In this document: positions 20,346 to 31,407 of the stretch, one piece after another
How the letters are laid out: every line of letters begins with the position of its first letter
Position numbering within the stretch: the stretch's first letter is position 1
From: Nitzschia sp. DOCU1
Lineage: Eukaryota; Bacillariophyta; Bacillariophyceae; Bacillariales; Bacillariaceae
DNA length: 64,000 nucleotides
Direction of reading: 5' to 3'
NCBI GenBank assembly: GCA_951394045.1
Contig: OX595997.1
Location: 744,001-808,000, forward strand
Position numbers and translations under genes: made by a program
Notes under the pieces: model-generated
Database searches by the model: none
The model's input: the letters and a program-made list of their open reading frames with translations, nothing else
What the model was told of the DNA's origin: nothing

Positions 20346-23300
20346 CTAGTGTTCGGTTGGTGTTGTCCGGGATCTTGCAAATACCAATACTCGGGCTGGC
20401 TTTTCTGACTTGAGGCTGATAAGCTTGGAGACTTGCATAGCAGTCAGGGCTGTACAGTCTTCTCCATCCACGGATAATAGTCTGTCACCCACATGCACGC
20501 GGTCGGCGAGGACACTAGTGTCCTTGATAGCGTGGACCACAGGCATTCCGCCATTGGGAGTGTCAATTACCATTCCAAGTTTCCCAGCCGGCGCAACAAC
20601 ATCATAGCGCTCTTCGGGTTCTGCAAACTGCTGTTCAAAAGATGCATCGTCCGCAAATAAGGAGTCGCCCATTCGCCCTACTCTGGACGATCCCGCGGAA
20701 GCCTTGGTAAAGTCTTCGGACGTTAATCTGGATCGACCGGACGCAGCAGAAGCCCGTAAATCCTGACCAGCAGCTTGATGACGATACTGGCGAGCATAAT
20801 CGTAGTCGTCCCCAACGCTGACAGTCACTTCGTCCTTCTCGAGCCCCCCCATCAACATACCCCCTGGAGCGAACATTGGGTCCCCAAGTGTACTGACATC
20901 ATCCTGGGGTTCCACAAGGATTTCACTGTGCAGAGAAGAAAAGATAAGTTAGTGTCTCGTTTGATGGCAACCAGGGAAGGAACATCTGGTAGCTCTGTTA
21001 CTTACGTCGATATGGCATTCTTCGGTATCCCCGTGTTACCTTCTGTAGTTTGTGATTGCTGGTGCCCGTCGTCGACTGAGCTATCGGGCCCTCTCCTCCG
21101 CATAAGCAAGAAGACGACAAGCAAAATGAGTGCTGCGCCTCCAACGGATGCACCCGCAATAACCGCGACGTTCGGGCCATTGTCCGGCTCAGGCTCAACA
21201 GGCAGCTCTGGCGGCGGAGGCTGGTATCCTTCGACCACGACCGACATGTCTTCAACACTATTGAAGGCCGCGGTGCGTTTCTTGAGATTATCCAAGAACG
21301 TTTGACGTTCTGCTGCATCATCAAACGCTGAATAGACCCAACCTTCTACATCGTAATCTGTAGAAGCTGCTCGAAAAATTACCGAGACTCGAGCTCGGAT
21401 TTTGAGGAATGGCTCCGAGGGTTGCTGCTCTTGCAGAGACCTCGTTGCATTGCGGCTTGTAGACTTTTCGACGATCGTTTGATCAACAACAGTCATACCA
21501 ATTTCCAAATCCGACAATTCCGATGCTTCGTCAAGTTGCAAAATGAAGCTTCGAAGTTGGATCTCAAACTGGCGCCCCAAGGCAATCTCGTCTTCATCAT
21601 CGAGAACGTCACCGAGGGTCCACGGCCAAAAGCTCATTGTCGTTCCCACAAGATTGACCTGTTCCGGATTAGTTTGCCCAGTTGTTGGTGATTCAGTTAT
21701 TTCGGTCGGACCAAATGTCGGATTTGCAGATGGTGCTGGAGACTTCGATGGATACGCTGACGGGAAATCCGTGGGGCTTGCCGTTGGACTGTGCGTTCCA
21801 ACTACGGGCGCTCGGGTTGGAGAAGGCGTTGGCTTGGCCGTTGGACTTGGCGTCGGCTAAACAAATAGAAGGGGCGGCTCGTCAGTTAGTACAACGAGAG
21901 AAAACCTTGTTACAAAGCTGGAAATACTCACCAAAGCTGTCGGGTTTTGAGTTGGAACGCGAGTGGGCGCTTTCGTTGGCCGGGGTGTCGTTGGCGACGG
22001 AGTAGTAGGTGGTACGGTCGGTCGCTTGGTCGGGCTTGGGGTGGTGGGCCGCCTGGTTGGAATTGGCGTAGGGCGTGGCGTAGGCATTCTTGTGGGGCTT
22101 GGGGTGGGCCTCTTGGTCGGAGACGGCGTAGGGTCACGCGTTTGGCTAAGTGAAACAATATCAAGAGTGAGAAACGAAAAAGACGAAGCACTGGTATCCT
22201 CAAAGTTCTTACGGTGGCGTTGTCGTTGCAACTGGTTGTTCCACTGGTGCGGGCGTTGTCACTGCAACTGGTTGTTCCACTGGCGCGGGCGTTGTGGCAG
22301 GCAACGTCGGGTTCCTGGTTGGGGCCATCGACGGAATGTAGCTAGGACTATCGCTGGGAAACTCAGAGATCTGTCTAGAATTGGGCCGCGCTGTCAAACT
22401 CACATCAGACGGCGCCTGGTTCCAACTGATCACTCGGGTCGGTGCAGGAGAATTCCTATTAGAGATATCTTGGACGGGAAAATCGAAAATGTCATCGTCC
22501 CAGACTGGGAATTCAGTGGCGGAATTAAAGCGATCTTGTTCCGTTGGAAAGCCTGTAGGCGAGGGGCTTGGTTTCACTGAGGGCACCAAGCTTGGTGACT
22601 GCGTAGTAGCCTGGTTGGGATGGCCAGAATGTTGAGTGGGAGTTGACGTCAGAAAAGTCGTAGATGTCCGTGAAGGCATTTGTGAGGCAGAGAGAGAAGG
22701 ATAAGAAGAGGGGAAAACTGTCGGTGAGACTGACTGTTTCAAAAACACCGTTGGTGACAGTGAAAACAAAGCACTCGGTTCTGACGAGATAGTGCTGGTT
22801 GGGGAGGATGAGCGACTGCCCGACGGGATGTTTGAGGGGGATTCAGAAAGATGCGAAGTCGACATATTGGAGAATGCAATTGTCGGGCCACACGATGGGA
22901 ATACGCTTGCAGCAGAAGGTACCGCGGAGGGAGGTGACGAAGGACCAACGCTTGGCCTCGAACTGACCTTCATTGATGGCTCTGACGACGAAGCAACGCT
23001 TGGGGACGAAGACGAATGAAATGATGGAGCCATGGTCGCAAGTGCAGACGGTGAAGTGCTGGGGCTGGAAGTAACATCCTTTGATGGCATCGGAGAAGGA
23101 GATGAGCTCGGTTGAACCGAAATCACTGGTGACGGAGCCGCGGTTGCGCTCGCAATGATCTTTTTCGACGGCTTTGGAGTCGAAGCAACGCTGGGCGGGG
23201 AGGATAGCGCCGTGGACGGCTCCGGACTTGGGCCCCCGGTCGCCGCAATCGATGGCTCCGACGTCAAAGCTTTACTCGGTTGAACCGAAATCACTGGTGA

Positions 23301-26237
23301 CGGAGCCGCGGTTGCGCTCGCAATGATCTTTTTCGACGGCTTTGGAGTCGAAGCAACGCTGGGCGGGGACGATAGCGCTGTGGACGGCACCGGACTGGGG
23401 CTCCCGGTCGCCGCAATCGATGGCTCCGACGTCAAAGCTTTACTCGGTTGAACCGAAATCACTAGTGACGGAGCCGCGGTTGAGCTCGCAATGATCTTTT
23501 TCGACGGCTTTGGAGTCGAAGCAACGCTCGGCGGGGACGATAGCGCCGTGGACGGCTCCGGACTGGGGCTCCCGGTCGCCCCAATCGATGGCTCCGACGT
23601 CAAAGCTTTACTCGGTTGAACCGAAATCACTGGTGACGGAGCCGCGGTTGCGCTCGCAATGATCTTTTTCGACGGCTTTGGAGTCGAAGCAACGCTCGGC
23701 GGGGACGATAGCACCATGGTTGGTTCCAAAGTAAGCATTTCCGACGAACTCATCGATGCTCCCAGTGACGGGGCCGGGCTAGGGCTCCCAGTGACCGCAA
23801 TCGACGGCTCCGACGTCAAAGCTATACTTGGTTGCGAAGAAACCACTGGTGAAGGAGCGTCGGTTGGATTCGGACTGACTTTTATTGACGGCTCAGGGGA
23901 CGACGCAACGCTCGGCGGGGACGATAGCACCATGGTTGGTTCCAAAGTAAGCATTACCGACGGACTCGTCGATGCTGTCATTGACGGGGCCGGGCTAGGG
24001 CTCCCAGTGATCGCAATCGATGGCTCCGATGTCAAAGCTATACTTGGTTGCGAAGAAACCACTGGTGAAGGAGCTTCGGTTGGATTCGGACTGACTTTTA
24101 TTGACGGCTCAGGGGACGACTCAACGCTCGGCGGGGACGATAGCACCATGGTTGGTTCCAAAGTAAGCATTACCGACGGACTCGTCGATGCTGTCATTGA
24201 CGGGGCCAGGCTAGGGCTCCCAGTGACCGCAATCGATGGCTCCGACGTCAAAGCTATACTTGGTTGCGAAGAAACCACTGGTGAAGGAGCTTCGGTTGGA
24301 TTCGGACTGACCTTTATTGACGGCTTAGGGGACGACGCAACGCTCGGCGGGGACGATAGCACCATGGTTGGTTCCAAAGTAAGCATTTCCGACGAACTCA
24401 TCGATGCTCCCAGTGACGGGGCCGGGCTAGGGCTCCCAGTGACCGCAATCGATGGCTCCGACGTCAAAGCTATACTTGGTTGCGAAGAAACCACTGGTGA
24501 AGGGGCTTCGGTTGGATTCGGACTGGCCTTCATTGACGGCTCAGGGGACGACGCAACGCTCGGCGGGGACGATAGCACCATGGTTGGTTCCAAAGTAAGC
24601 ATTACCGACGGAGTCGTCGATGCTGTCATTGACGGGGCCGGGCTAGGGCTCCCAGTGACCGCAATCGATGGCTCCGACGTCAAAGCTATACTTGGTTGCG
24701 AAGAAACCACTGGTGAAGGAGCTTCGGTTGGACTCGGACTGACCTTTATTGACGGCTCTGGAGACGAAGCAACACTTGGCGGCGACGATAGCACCATCGA
24801 TGGTTCCAAGGTAAGCTTTACTGACGGACTCGTCGATACAATCATCGATGGAGCCGGGCTAGGGCTCCTAGTGACCGCAATTGATGGTTCCATCGTCAAA
24901 GCTGTACTTGGCTGCGACGAAGCCACTGGGGACGGAGCTCCAGTTGGGTTTGATGTTGTGGTCATCATCGATGGTGCATCAGTTGCCCCCAAGGTGGGAG
25001 TGGATGAAGTCATTGCAGAGGGCATGACGGTAGGAGTGGGAGATGGCGCTACGGTGGGGGCAACCGTACTGGCCCCTGTCGGCGCTTGAGTAGGAGAGAC
25101 GCTCGGAGTCGAGGACGATTGATCCGATGTCACGATAGACGACGCTTCGCCAGTGAAATCCGATGTCACGACAAACGTCCCTCCGCCAGTGGATACGAAC
25201 GAAAGTTGCGACGAGGGAGCGCTCGTGACACTTACCGGTACATCGGTAGTGGTGTTTGTTGGCATCGCCGAGGGGATGTCTGTCGGGGCAGGGTTGACTG
25301 TTGTCACCCCAGACGACGGTCCACCAGTGGACACGGACGAAAACTGAGACGAGGGAGCGCTCGTGGCGATTGTTTGCACCGCGGTGGGAATTTGTGTTGG
25401 GGCAGGGCTGACTGTTGTCAAGCCAGACGACGGTGCACCGGTGGACACGGACGAAAGTTGCGACGAGGGAGCGCTCGTGACACTTACCGGTGCATCGGTA
25501 GTGGCGTTTGTTGGCATCGCTGAGGGGATGTCTGTGGGGGCCGGGCTGACTGTTGTAACGCCAGATGACGCTCCGCCAGTGGAGACGAACGAAAGTTGCG
25601 ACGAGGGAGCGCTCGTGGCGTTTGTCGGCATCGCGGTGGGGACTTGTGTCACGCCAGACGACGCTCCACCAGTGGAGACGAACGAAAGTTGCGACGAGGG
25701 AGCGCTCGTGGCGTTTGTCGGCATCGCGGTGGGGACTTGTGTCACGCCAGACGACGCTCCACCAGTGGAGACGAACGAAAGTTGCGACGAGGGAGCGCTC
25801 GTGGCACTTACCGGTATAGCGGTGGTGGCGTTTGTTGGCATCGCCGTTGGGACATCTGTGGGGGCAGGACTGACTGTAGGCGCAGGGCTGACTGATGGTC
25901 TGGATGATGGAGCCACTGAGGTCGTCGGTGCCGGTGATATTGTTGGCGATGGTGTCGGAGCAGCTGTAGCTGGTACCTGCAACCGTCTCAAAAACGCTGG
26001 TCTGGGATTACTTCGTTCAGACTGACCAGAGGAGCTGTTTACTGCATCACCATGAGAGACCAGAAGGACAATCAATATCAACACAGCTCTTGGAACATGA
26101 GTTACGCGGAAGCGAAACTGATTCGCCTCAGAGGCGCGCTTCCGTTGTAAGCAATAGCATGCTTCTGAACAACTGCGGCAGCTCAAAGATGGAGTGCCGT
26201 GCTCAGGATAACATACTGGAAGGTTATTTTCTGCCAT
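20346..26237 (-). CDS. PT/PS-repeat transmembrane PDZ protein, four exons
   Basis: Exons are 26237-22213, 22145-21932, 21856-21006 and 20925-20346. Introns of 67, 75 and 80 bp have GTAAGA, GTGAGT and GTAAGT donors and matching phases (2, 0, 2), giving 1,889 aa. A hydrophobic stretch (VLILIVLLV, about residues 52-60) near the N-terminus looks like a signal or anchor. Most of the length is Pro/Ser/Thr repeats such as [12 protein letters not shown] and [14 protein letters not shown], which suggest a heavily O-glycosylated extracellular stalk. Exon 3 then encodes a globular segment, a single transmembrane helix ([23 protein letters not shown]) and a basic RRR stop-transfer. Exon 4 encodes an acidic cytoplasmic tail and a PDZ domain (GKLGMVI...[12 protein letters not shown]). 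The layout fits a diatom family of surface/silica-associated or receptor-like proteins. Ligand and location are inference. Confidence 0.85.
22990..23720. repeat. 168-bp tandem repeat inside the PT/PDZ gene
   Basis: A 56-codon unit recurs in phase. The landmark TTGAACCGAAATCACT recurs near 23113, 23281, 23449 and 23617, 168 bp apart. The copies differ by a few substitutions only. Being a multiple of three, the period keeps the reading frame. Confidence 0.85.
23690..24960. repeat. 216-bp tandem repeat inside the PT/PDZ gene
   Basis: A 72-codon unit is repeated about six times with exact spacing: the ACCATGG landmark lies at 23713, 23929, 24145, 24361 and 24577, and a diverged copy at 24793. 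Neighbouring copies are nearly identical, which points to recent unequal exchange or gene conversion. Confidence 0.9.
25140..25830. repeat. 93-bp-type tandem repeat inside the PT/PDZ gene
   Basis: The 31-codon unit encodes a Thr/Ser block with [13 protein letters not shown]. Two successive copies around 25600-25790 are essentially identical, and several diverged copies flank them. It encodes the stalk nearest the N-terminus. Confidence 0.75.
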
Positions 26238-27043
26238 GATGTCCTCTTTTCAGTTTCTATTTGTGATCAGTCGAGGAAATGCAAGAACTCAATGATTTAC
26301 TTCCGTGTGAAAATGTGGTAATCGCGTCTTTGGACCAAGCCAAAACAAAAAGTCAATCAATCTCAATCAATCCAAGGCTTGCTTCGCTGCTTTCAATACG
26401 CCCACACCGACAAATTGGTAAAGGTGATGGATATCGTAGTGCTATCGTTCAAGACTCAATGCTCTCTCAATGAAAAGGGCAACCAAAACAATGCCTGCCG
26501 TTGCTTTCCAGTGAGCGTTCTCGAAATTTTGTCTCATTTATTGTGACGCTCCGGGATTTGTGCAGTGTAGTTGCGAGCCACCGATACGGTAATGGGTGAC
26601 AATGCCGTTAAATATAATTCCGAGTGACATACCTGTGACATGGCGATTTACAATTTCGACATGCGTTGGCTCAACGAGTTCAAGTCGTGCTGGCGAAGTG
26701 GGAGCACCAACTGCCGATAGGAATCAAATATATGTCTTCGTCGATTGATATTGTCAAGTTCGGCGCCCGCTCACATCCTGTGGGGGGGAATATGTGTGTT
26801 GTCGCCAGCGCGGCCTCCGCCAGCATGTTCTTCTCCGTTTAGTCCCTATCTCATCAGTCGCGCAAGTCAATGGAGTCGAGTCCGTCGGCCACCCACATTC
26901 GCGCGGCCTCGTGCCGCCGAAAGGAGCGAGCGCGCCGTTTCCTTCATTTTTTGAATTTTGGACTATCCGTACGATAGGCAACAACACATCCGCGGATCAC
27001 ACCAAAGGGCACCGACCATAGAAGCCTTTGCGTCCTGACAAAT
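26238..27043. promoter_or_regulatory. divergent promoter region
   Basis: About 800 bp separate the divergent ATGs of the PT/PDZ gene (-) and the SGNH-like gene (+). Only short motif-free ORFs on both strands at about 26745-27021 are seen. Confidence 0.4.
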
Positions 27044-28930
27044 ATGAAGACCATGACGATGCTGGGTATACCTACCATAATCAGACGCTGGTGCTGTTCC
27101 AGGAGATCAACGACGTTGATCGCCGTCGCCGTGATGTCCATACTGCATTTGAGGACATTCCAGGCGATCCGTTCCTTTCGTCTGTATTATTCCAGCATGA
27201 CAGCTTTTGCGCAGGATTCACTTGTAAAAAAGCAGAATCATCAGCGGTGGAATGGATCTCAGTTTCAAGATTATCTGGAGAAACATGGGGGTAACATTTC
27301 CATCGATCTTTTGCCTTTTTTGCCCAAACCCCAGGGGGGCGACGTGACGATTTTCAATCGAAATGCCTGGAATCGATTACATCAAAGATTACTAGGAAAA
27401 GCGGACGAAATCTCCAACAACAACGACGACCAGTCGACGGTGGAACTTTGTTCTATTGGCGGATCGACGACCGCAGGGGGTGGGGTTACTGCTATCCGTC
27501 AAGAGGATCGCTATGATCGAGTGTTTGCACAAATGATACAAGTCACGGCCACAACTCAACAAGGCACCAATGCCATTCAAGTCCACAATCGGGGCCATGG
27601 GGGTGAGACGACACTCTTTTCGGCTCAATTGATACGCTCCTTTGTACCTGAATCGACGGATGTGATCATTTGGGATCATTCCTTGAATGATTTATCCGTT
27701 TTTCAGAAGAATTGTGACTCGATGCGGAACGCATTGATTTTGTTTCTCAATGAACTGAGTCAGATGCGTCGACCCCCTTTTGTTATTTTACAATATCTTT
27801 GGGGTACAGGAACCTGGTCCGAGGATGCTGTGCTGCAGGATCGTCTTGACAATACAACGAGGCCGTCGTCGACCAAAACATTTACCACAATTTCAAATGG
27901 GCTCATGGAATGTTACGGAGATCTGGCAGCCTCCTATGACTTTGTGGTGGGTAGTGTGTACCTGGCATCGTACTTTGATCATTTGCAGTTTGACAATTCA
28001 TTTGCTTCACTCGAGAGCTGGTTCATCCAAGGTGAAGAACGACCGCACCCGAACACGCGCTGTCAAGTTTTAATGGCATTTCTCTTGTGGGATCTCATGA
28101 CAGACACCGATCGAGGCGATTATCAAGGCCATTCTAGTTCCAACACTTCTACAACTACTCGTCCTCTTCCTCAACTCAAACTTGGAGGATCATGTCGACG
28201 AGATAAAATGTCTCCGTCTCAACAAAACGTTATGGACATAATGCTCCACAAACCGCTTCCATCGGTATCTTGGACGGCCTATGAGCCCAAAAATGATGAG
28301 GACTGTGACGGTATGATCAATCCAGTCCACTACTACTACCACTTTCAGAGGCGAAGTCCCACCCAAGGAGTATCTGCAACCTCAGCTTCTGGTGCAAACA
28401 GAATTGCTTCTGCTTTTACAGCAGTTACTACTACTCCGACGATAGCCGCAGGCAAGACAGCCTTGCCTTTTTTCTCGGTCGACCACAATTTCACGGTGAT
28501 CAGTCATGGCGATAGCAACCCCATTCGACAAGATCGCAAATATTCCTACAAACTTCCTTGCTGCAGCAGTGGCGAGCGTTTGGCATTCGATCTTGTTGCT
28601 GCTCCTCCCACTACTGCTACTGCTAACAATACCAAGGAGAGCAGCAATCGTGGCAGGTGGATCTCCGCATTACGGGTATGGAAGTCCTACAAAAATCTGC
28701 TGGTGGAATTCAAGGATGAATTTGGACAGACTCTCGGCACTAGCGGTGGCCCAACCCCAATAGCCGAATGGACGAGTTTGCCTGCTAGCAAATGCAACAT
28801 GGGGAGTTGGCCGTGGCTAGTACTTTTCAAGAAAACTTTGATTGCCCAGATAAGTTTTTGCAGCAATGACAAAAAATGTCACCCCACCAAGGAGGACGGA
28901 GACTCTATTGCCCACTTGGTCCTGTATTGA
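27044..28930 (+). CDS. SGNH/GDSL-hydrolase-like type II membrane protein
   Basis: This intronless frame encodes 628 aa from the ATG at 27044. A basic N-terminus is followed by one hydrophobic segment (TTLIAVAVMSILHL), consistent with a signal anchor facing the secretory lumen. The SGNH landmarks are present in order. Block I is CSIGGSTTAGG with the candidate nucleophile Ser141; block II is NRGHGGET; block III is WDHSLND with Asn215; and RPHPN with His335 is the candidate catalytic His. SGNH enzymes cleave ester bonds of lipids or acetyl groups on glycans. The spacing is longer than in small GDSL esterases and the C-terminal 250 residues form a separate, Thr/Ser-rich then Cys-containing region with no family I recognise. 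Polysaccharide deacetylation or lipid hydrolysis in the Golgi is inference. Confidence 0.7.
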   Translation: MKTMTMLGIPTIIRRWCCSRRSTTLIAVAVMSILHLRTFQAIRSFRLYYSSMTAFAQDSLVKKQNHQRWNGSQFQDYLEKHGGNISIDLLPFLPKPQGGDVTIFNRNAWNRLHQRLLGKADEISNNNDDQSTVELCSIGGSTTAGGGVTAIRQEDRYDRVFAQMIQVTATTQQGTNAIQVHNRGHGGETTLFSAQLIRSFVPESTDVIIWDHSLNDLSVFQKNCDSMRNALILFLNELSQMRRPPFVILQYLWGTGTWSEDAVLQDRLDNTTRPSSTKTFTTISNGLMECYGDLAASYDFVVGSVYLASYFDHLQFDNSFASLESWFIQGEERPHPNTRCQVLMAFLLWDLMTDTDRGDYQGHSSSNTSTTTRPLPQLKLGGSCRRDKMSPSQQNVMDIMLHKPLPSVSWTAYEPKNDEDCDGMINPVHYYYHFQRRSPTQGVSATSASGANRIASAFTAVTTTPTIAAGKTALPFFSVDHNFTVISHGDSNPIRQDRKYSYKLPCCSSGERLAFDLVAAPPTTATANNTKESSNRGRWISALRVWKSYKNLLVEFKDEFGQTLGTSGGPTPIAEWTSLPASKCNMGSWPWLVLFKKTLIAQISFCSNDKKCHPTKEDGDSIAHLVLY

Positions 28931-29781
28931 CCAGGCATGAATGATCATGCTCACAATGGGGGGCGCTGATCAATATCCTTCTAGAAAGTTGTAAGGAATT
29001 GTTTACTTTCATGCACTGTGGAAAGAAGTCGACAAGAAGGATTTACTATTGTTGCGACTTGCAGAAGTACCGGTAGATAGACACCGAAGCCTCTATCAGC
29101 CGGTAGCACTAGCTGGCACGGCTATTCGTACCATCATAAAAACATTACATATGCACAGACGAAAACGATCCGATGCCGCTAGCTATCGACCAGAAGTACC
29201 AGTGCGGGCAGTAGCAGCGACCGCAACTTGTTTGAAACTTTCTTCGTCAAAGAAAGAAATTATTGAACAAACACTAGTAGTAGCAGCATGCCGTGGAGAA
29301 TGATCATGGTGGGTCCTCTTGCCTCGTCGTACCATCGTTTTACTACGATTGTATTGATAGCAAGTATCGTACTATGGCTCGCTTTAATAGGTAGCTGATG
29401 GTATCATACTATGTGGAGTGCGACATCCTGTGGACTAAAACGATGGATAGCGCTATCCAAGATTGATTCTCTGCTCGATCGGGAATGCTGAGAAGGTTTT
29501 CGCCTTCTCTGCTCGCGTTTCGCTTACTCGTAGGTGCGAGTACTAAAAGTCTATTACCCAGTATCCACATCATACGTTGTGCTCTAGTAGATAGCTCCAG
29601 GACTACTACCGGTAGTACTCTTGTGAGTGCTTAATAGAATAAGATTAGGAGGCGGATGACCCAGTCAAACCCCGATCTGAATTACCTAGATACATCCTGC
29701 CTTTCTAGGTAGATAGCTGTACATTGTGCATCAAAATCAGTCAATCCATCCTTTGCTCTGGGGTTCCCTCGTACCATAGAA
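28931..29781. other. intergenic between convergent genes
   Basis: The region between the 3' ends of the SGNH-like gene (+) and the zinc-finger-repeat gene (-) has only an 84-codon motif-free plus-strand frame at 29049-29303. It is rich in short ACTACTACCGG/TAGTAG-type words. No RNA gene was recognised. Confidence 0.45.
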
Positions 29782-30807
29782 CTAAGAACTTCCAACCGGA
29801 TAGCACTGCGCATCTAATGACACCGCCGACGCAATCGAAGCATTCGAGTCAGTTCTGGAAGACACAGGAGACACCAAGGGAGCCCCCGCATTGAGACCAG
29901 AAGAAGCGACTGGCGAATCCAGCAAATTCTCATCAAAGTGTCGCTTGCACATATACCTCCAAGTAGATCGCGCTTTTTTAGAGCATCCAGGTTGGCAACA
30001 GAGCCGTTTCTTGGCACCATGAGAAATGCAAAGTCCACCCTGGACTGCAATGTTGGAACAGTTCTCATGTTCGCACTTCTTACGAGCAGGTCCGTGAGCA
30101 CTACACATTCCAGCCTTTTTGACGTTCTTGGAGCATCCCGGGTGAGCACATTGCTTTCGCCTGGCGCCATGAGAAATGCAGAGTCCGCCCTGTACCACGC
30201 TGTTGGAGCAGTGCTCCGCCTTGCACTTTCTTGCCGGACGCTTCTTTATACCTTGATGCATTGAAGTAGCGAGCTCTGAACTATCCGAAGAACCAGATCC
30301 ATGGGCCAGAGTTCGAAGCGAAGAAGCAGCCTTTATACTGGCAGGATCAAAGTGTTGAAGCGTGTGCTTGGTTCTCTGGGACACCTTGTGAACGATCTCC
30401 TTGTTTCGGAGAAGCGATTGAGCTGCACCTTGCCAATGCATGAGCTGGGGCACCGACAAGTCCTGGTGTTGCGGTGGAGAGTGAGTCATCATGTTGGTGA
30501 GAGGCCACTGTTGTGAAAGGCGTCGCAAACTGTGACCCGAGGAATAAGGTTGATATGCGATTTGAGTAATGCTTCGGGCTGACGGAACTAACTCTCGAAA
30601 TTCCGCGTTGCCGATAGCTGCACCTTCGCCACCTCCGTAAGTCCGAGAGGACTTTGCTAGTTCGATATTCACTGGAACCTGATAAGACGACATGGTGTCA
30701 ACAGAGGACCGAAACGATGCCATTGTCGATTGCTGATTGTGTTGTTCAAAACAATTGGAGTATTGGGATACCGCCCTTCCGAGTGCGGTAGGAATCGACG
30801 CCACCAT
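29782..30807 (-). CDS. WRKY19-type zinc-finger-repeat protein
   Basis: This is a single exon of 341 aa from the ATG at 30807. The first 190 residues are Ser/Gln/His-rich. From Cys195 to about residue 290 there are four tandem Cys/His units of about 24 residues: the first three read C-x4-C-S-x-N/K ... C-x2-HG, and the last is diverged and ends in CKRHF. Between units sit basic ARRK/AKKR linkers. This repeat is the zinc-binding module found beside some plant WRKY domains and independently expanded in stramenopiles; no WRKYGQK sequence is present here. Cys/His spacing supports metal binding, and the basic linkers suggest nucleic-acid contact or nuclear location, but neither is shown. The C-terminal 50 residues are Ser-rich. 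Confidence 0.8.
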   Translation of the reverse strand: MVASIPTALGRAVSQYSNCFEQHNQQSTMASFRSSVDTMSSYQVPVNIELAKSSRTYGGGEGAAIGNAEFRELVPSARSITQIAYQPYSSGHSLRRLSQQWPLTNMMTHSPPQHQDLSVPQLMHWQGAAQSLLRNKEIVHKVSQRTKHTLQHFDPASIKAASSLRTLAHGSGSSDSSELATSMHQGIKKRPARKCKAEHCSNSVVQGGLCISHGARRKQCAHPGCSKNVKKAGMCSAHGPARKKCEHENCSNIAVQGGLCISHGAKKRLCCQPGCSKKARSTWRYMCKRHFDENLLDSPVASSGLNAGAPLVSPVSSRTDSNASIASAVSLDAQCYPVGSS

Positions 30808-31407
30808 TCCATCACGAGCTCAACAGCACATAGTCAAAATTGGATTAGGATGGAACGACTGCTTTTCTGTAGGCCATTGTCGACTCCGTTCGCGGAGTCG
30901 GCCAACTGCGCGCTCTAGAAAAAATTTCGGCCGTTCTGCCATAGTGCCCGTCCGCGACTCCGTCCAACTGCCAGCACACTTGGCGAGACAGTTGTCCATC
31001 AGAGACAATTGCCCTCCTACGTCCCGTTCGAAACTACAAAAGTAAAGCGAACTACGGCGAAGTTAACATGTCTCATTCTGCGTTTAGGTTCTCTCGTCGC
31101 GCTTCGCGCTGCCGGCACATAACTATTGTATTCTCTACTATTACCAGGTACTTCTATTGACGCAGCGAAATCTAGCAGCTACATATGTAGTAGAGAGTGA
31201 GAACATAATACATAGTAAAACTATTGACGAAGATTTCATAGAGAGATTTGAAATGAAGCACCCGTCACCGGTTGTCTCCCGATAATTCAATTTCTGGCTG
31301 TAGTATTAGGACTATAGTAAAGATGGCTTGTGCTAGTACTAGCCACACGAGACAAACTTAATAAAAGCGCCCTGGTGTAGTCGTAGACAGCACCTACTAC
31401 CAGAGGA
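30808..31407. other. intergenic, no gene seen
   Basis: This is the upstream region of the zinc-finger-repeat gene and the 3' flank of the FYVE/ankyrin gene, both on the minus strand. A 102-codon frame at 30737-31045 antisense to the gene start is considered chance. Confidence 0.4.

Noticed and set aside
25086..26025. Plus-strand frames of 145 and 220 codons opposite the N-terminal repeats of the PT/PDZ gene
   Set aside because: They are made of repeat units read in reverse and lack any domain; the minus-strand gene has consistent splice sites and domains.
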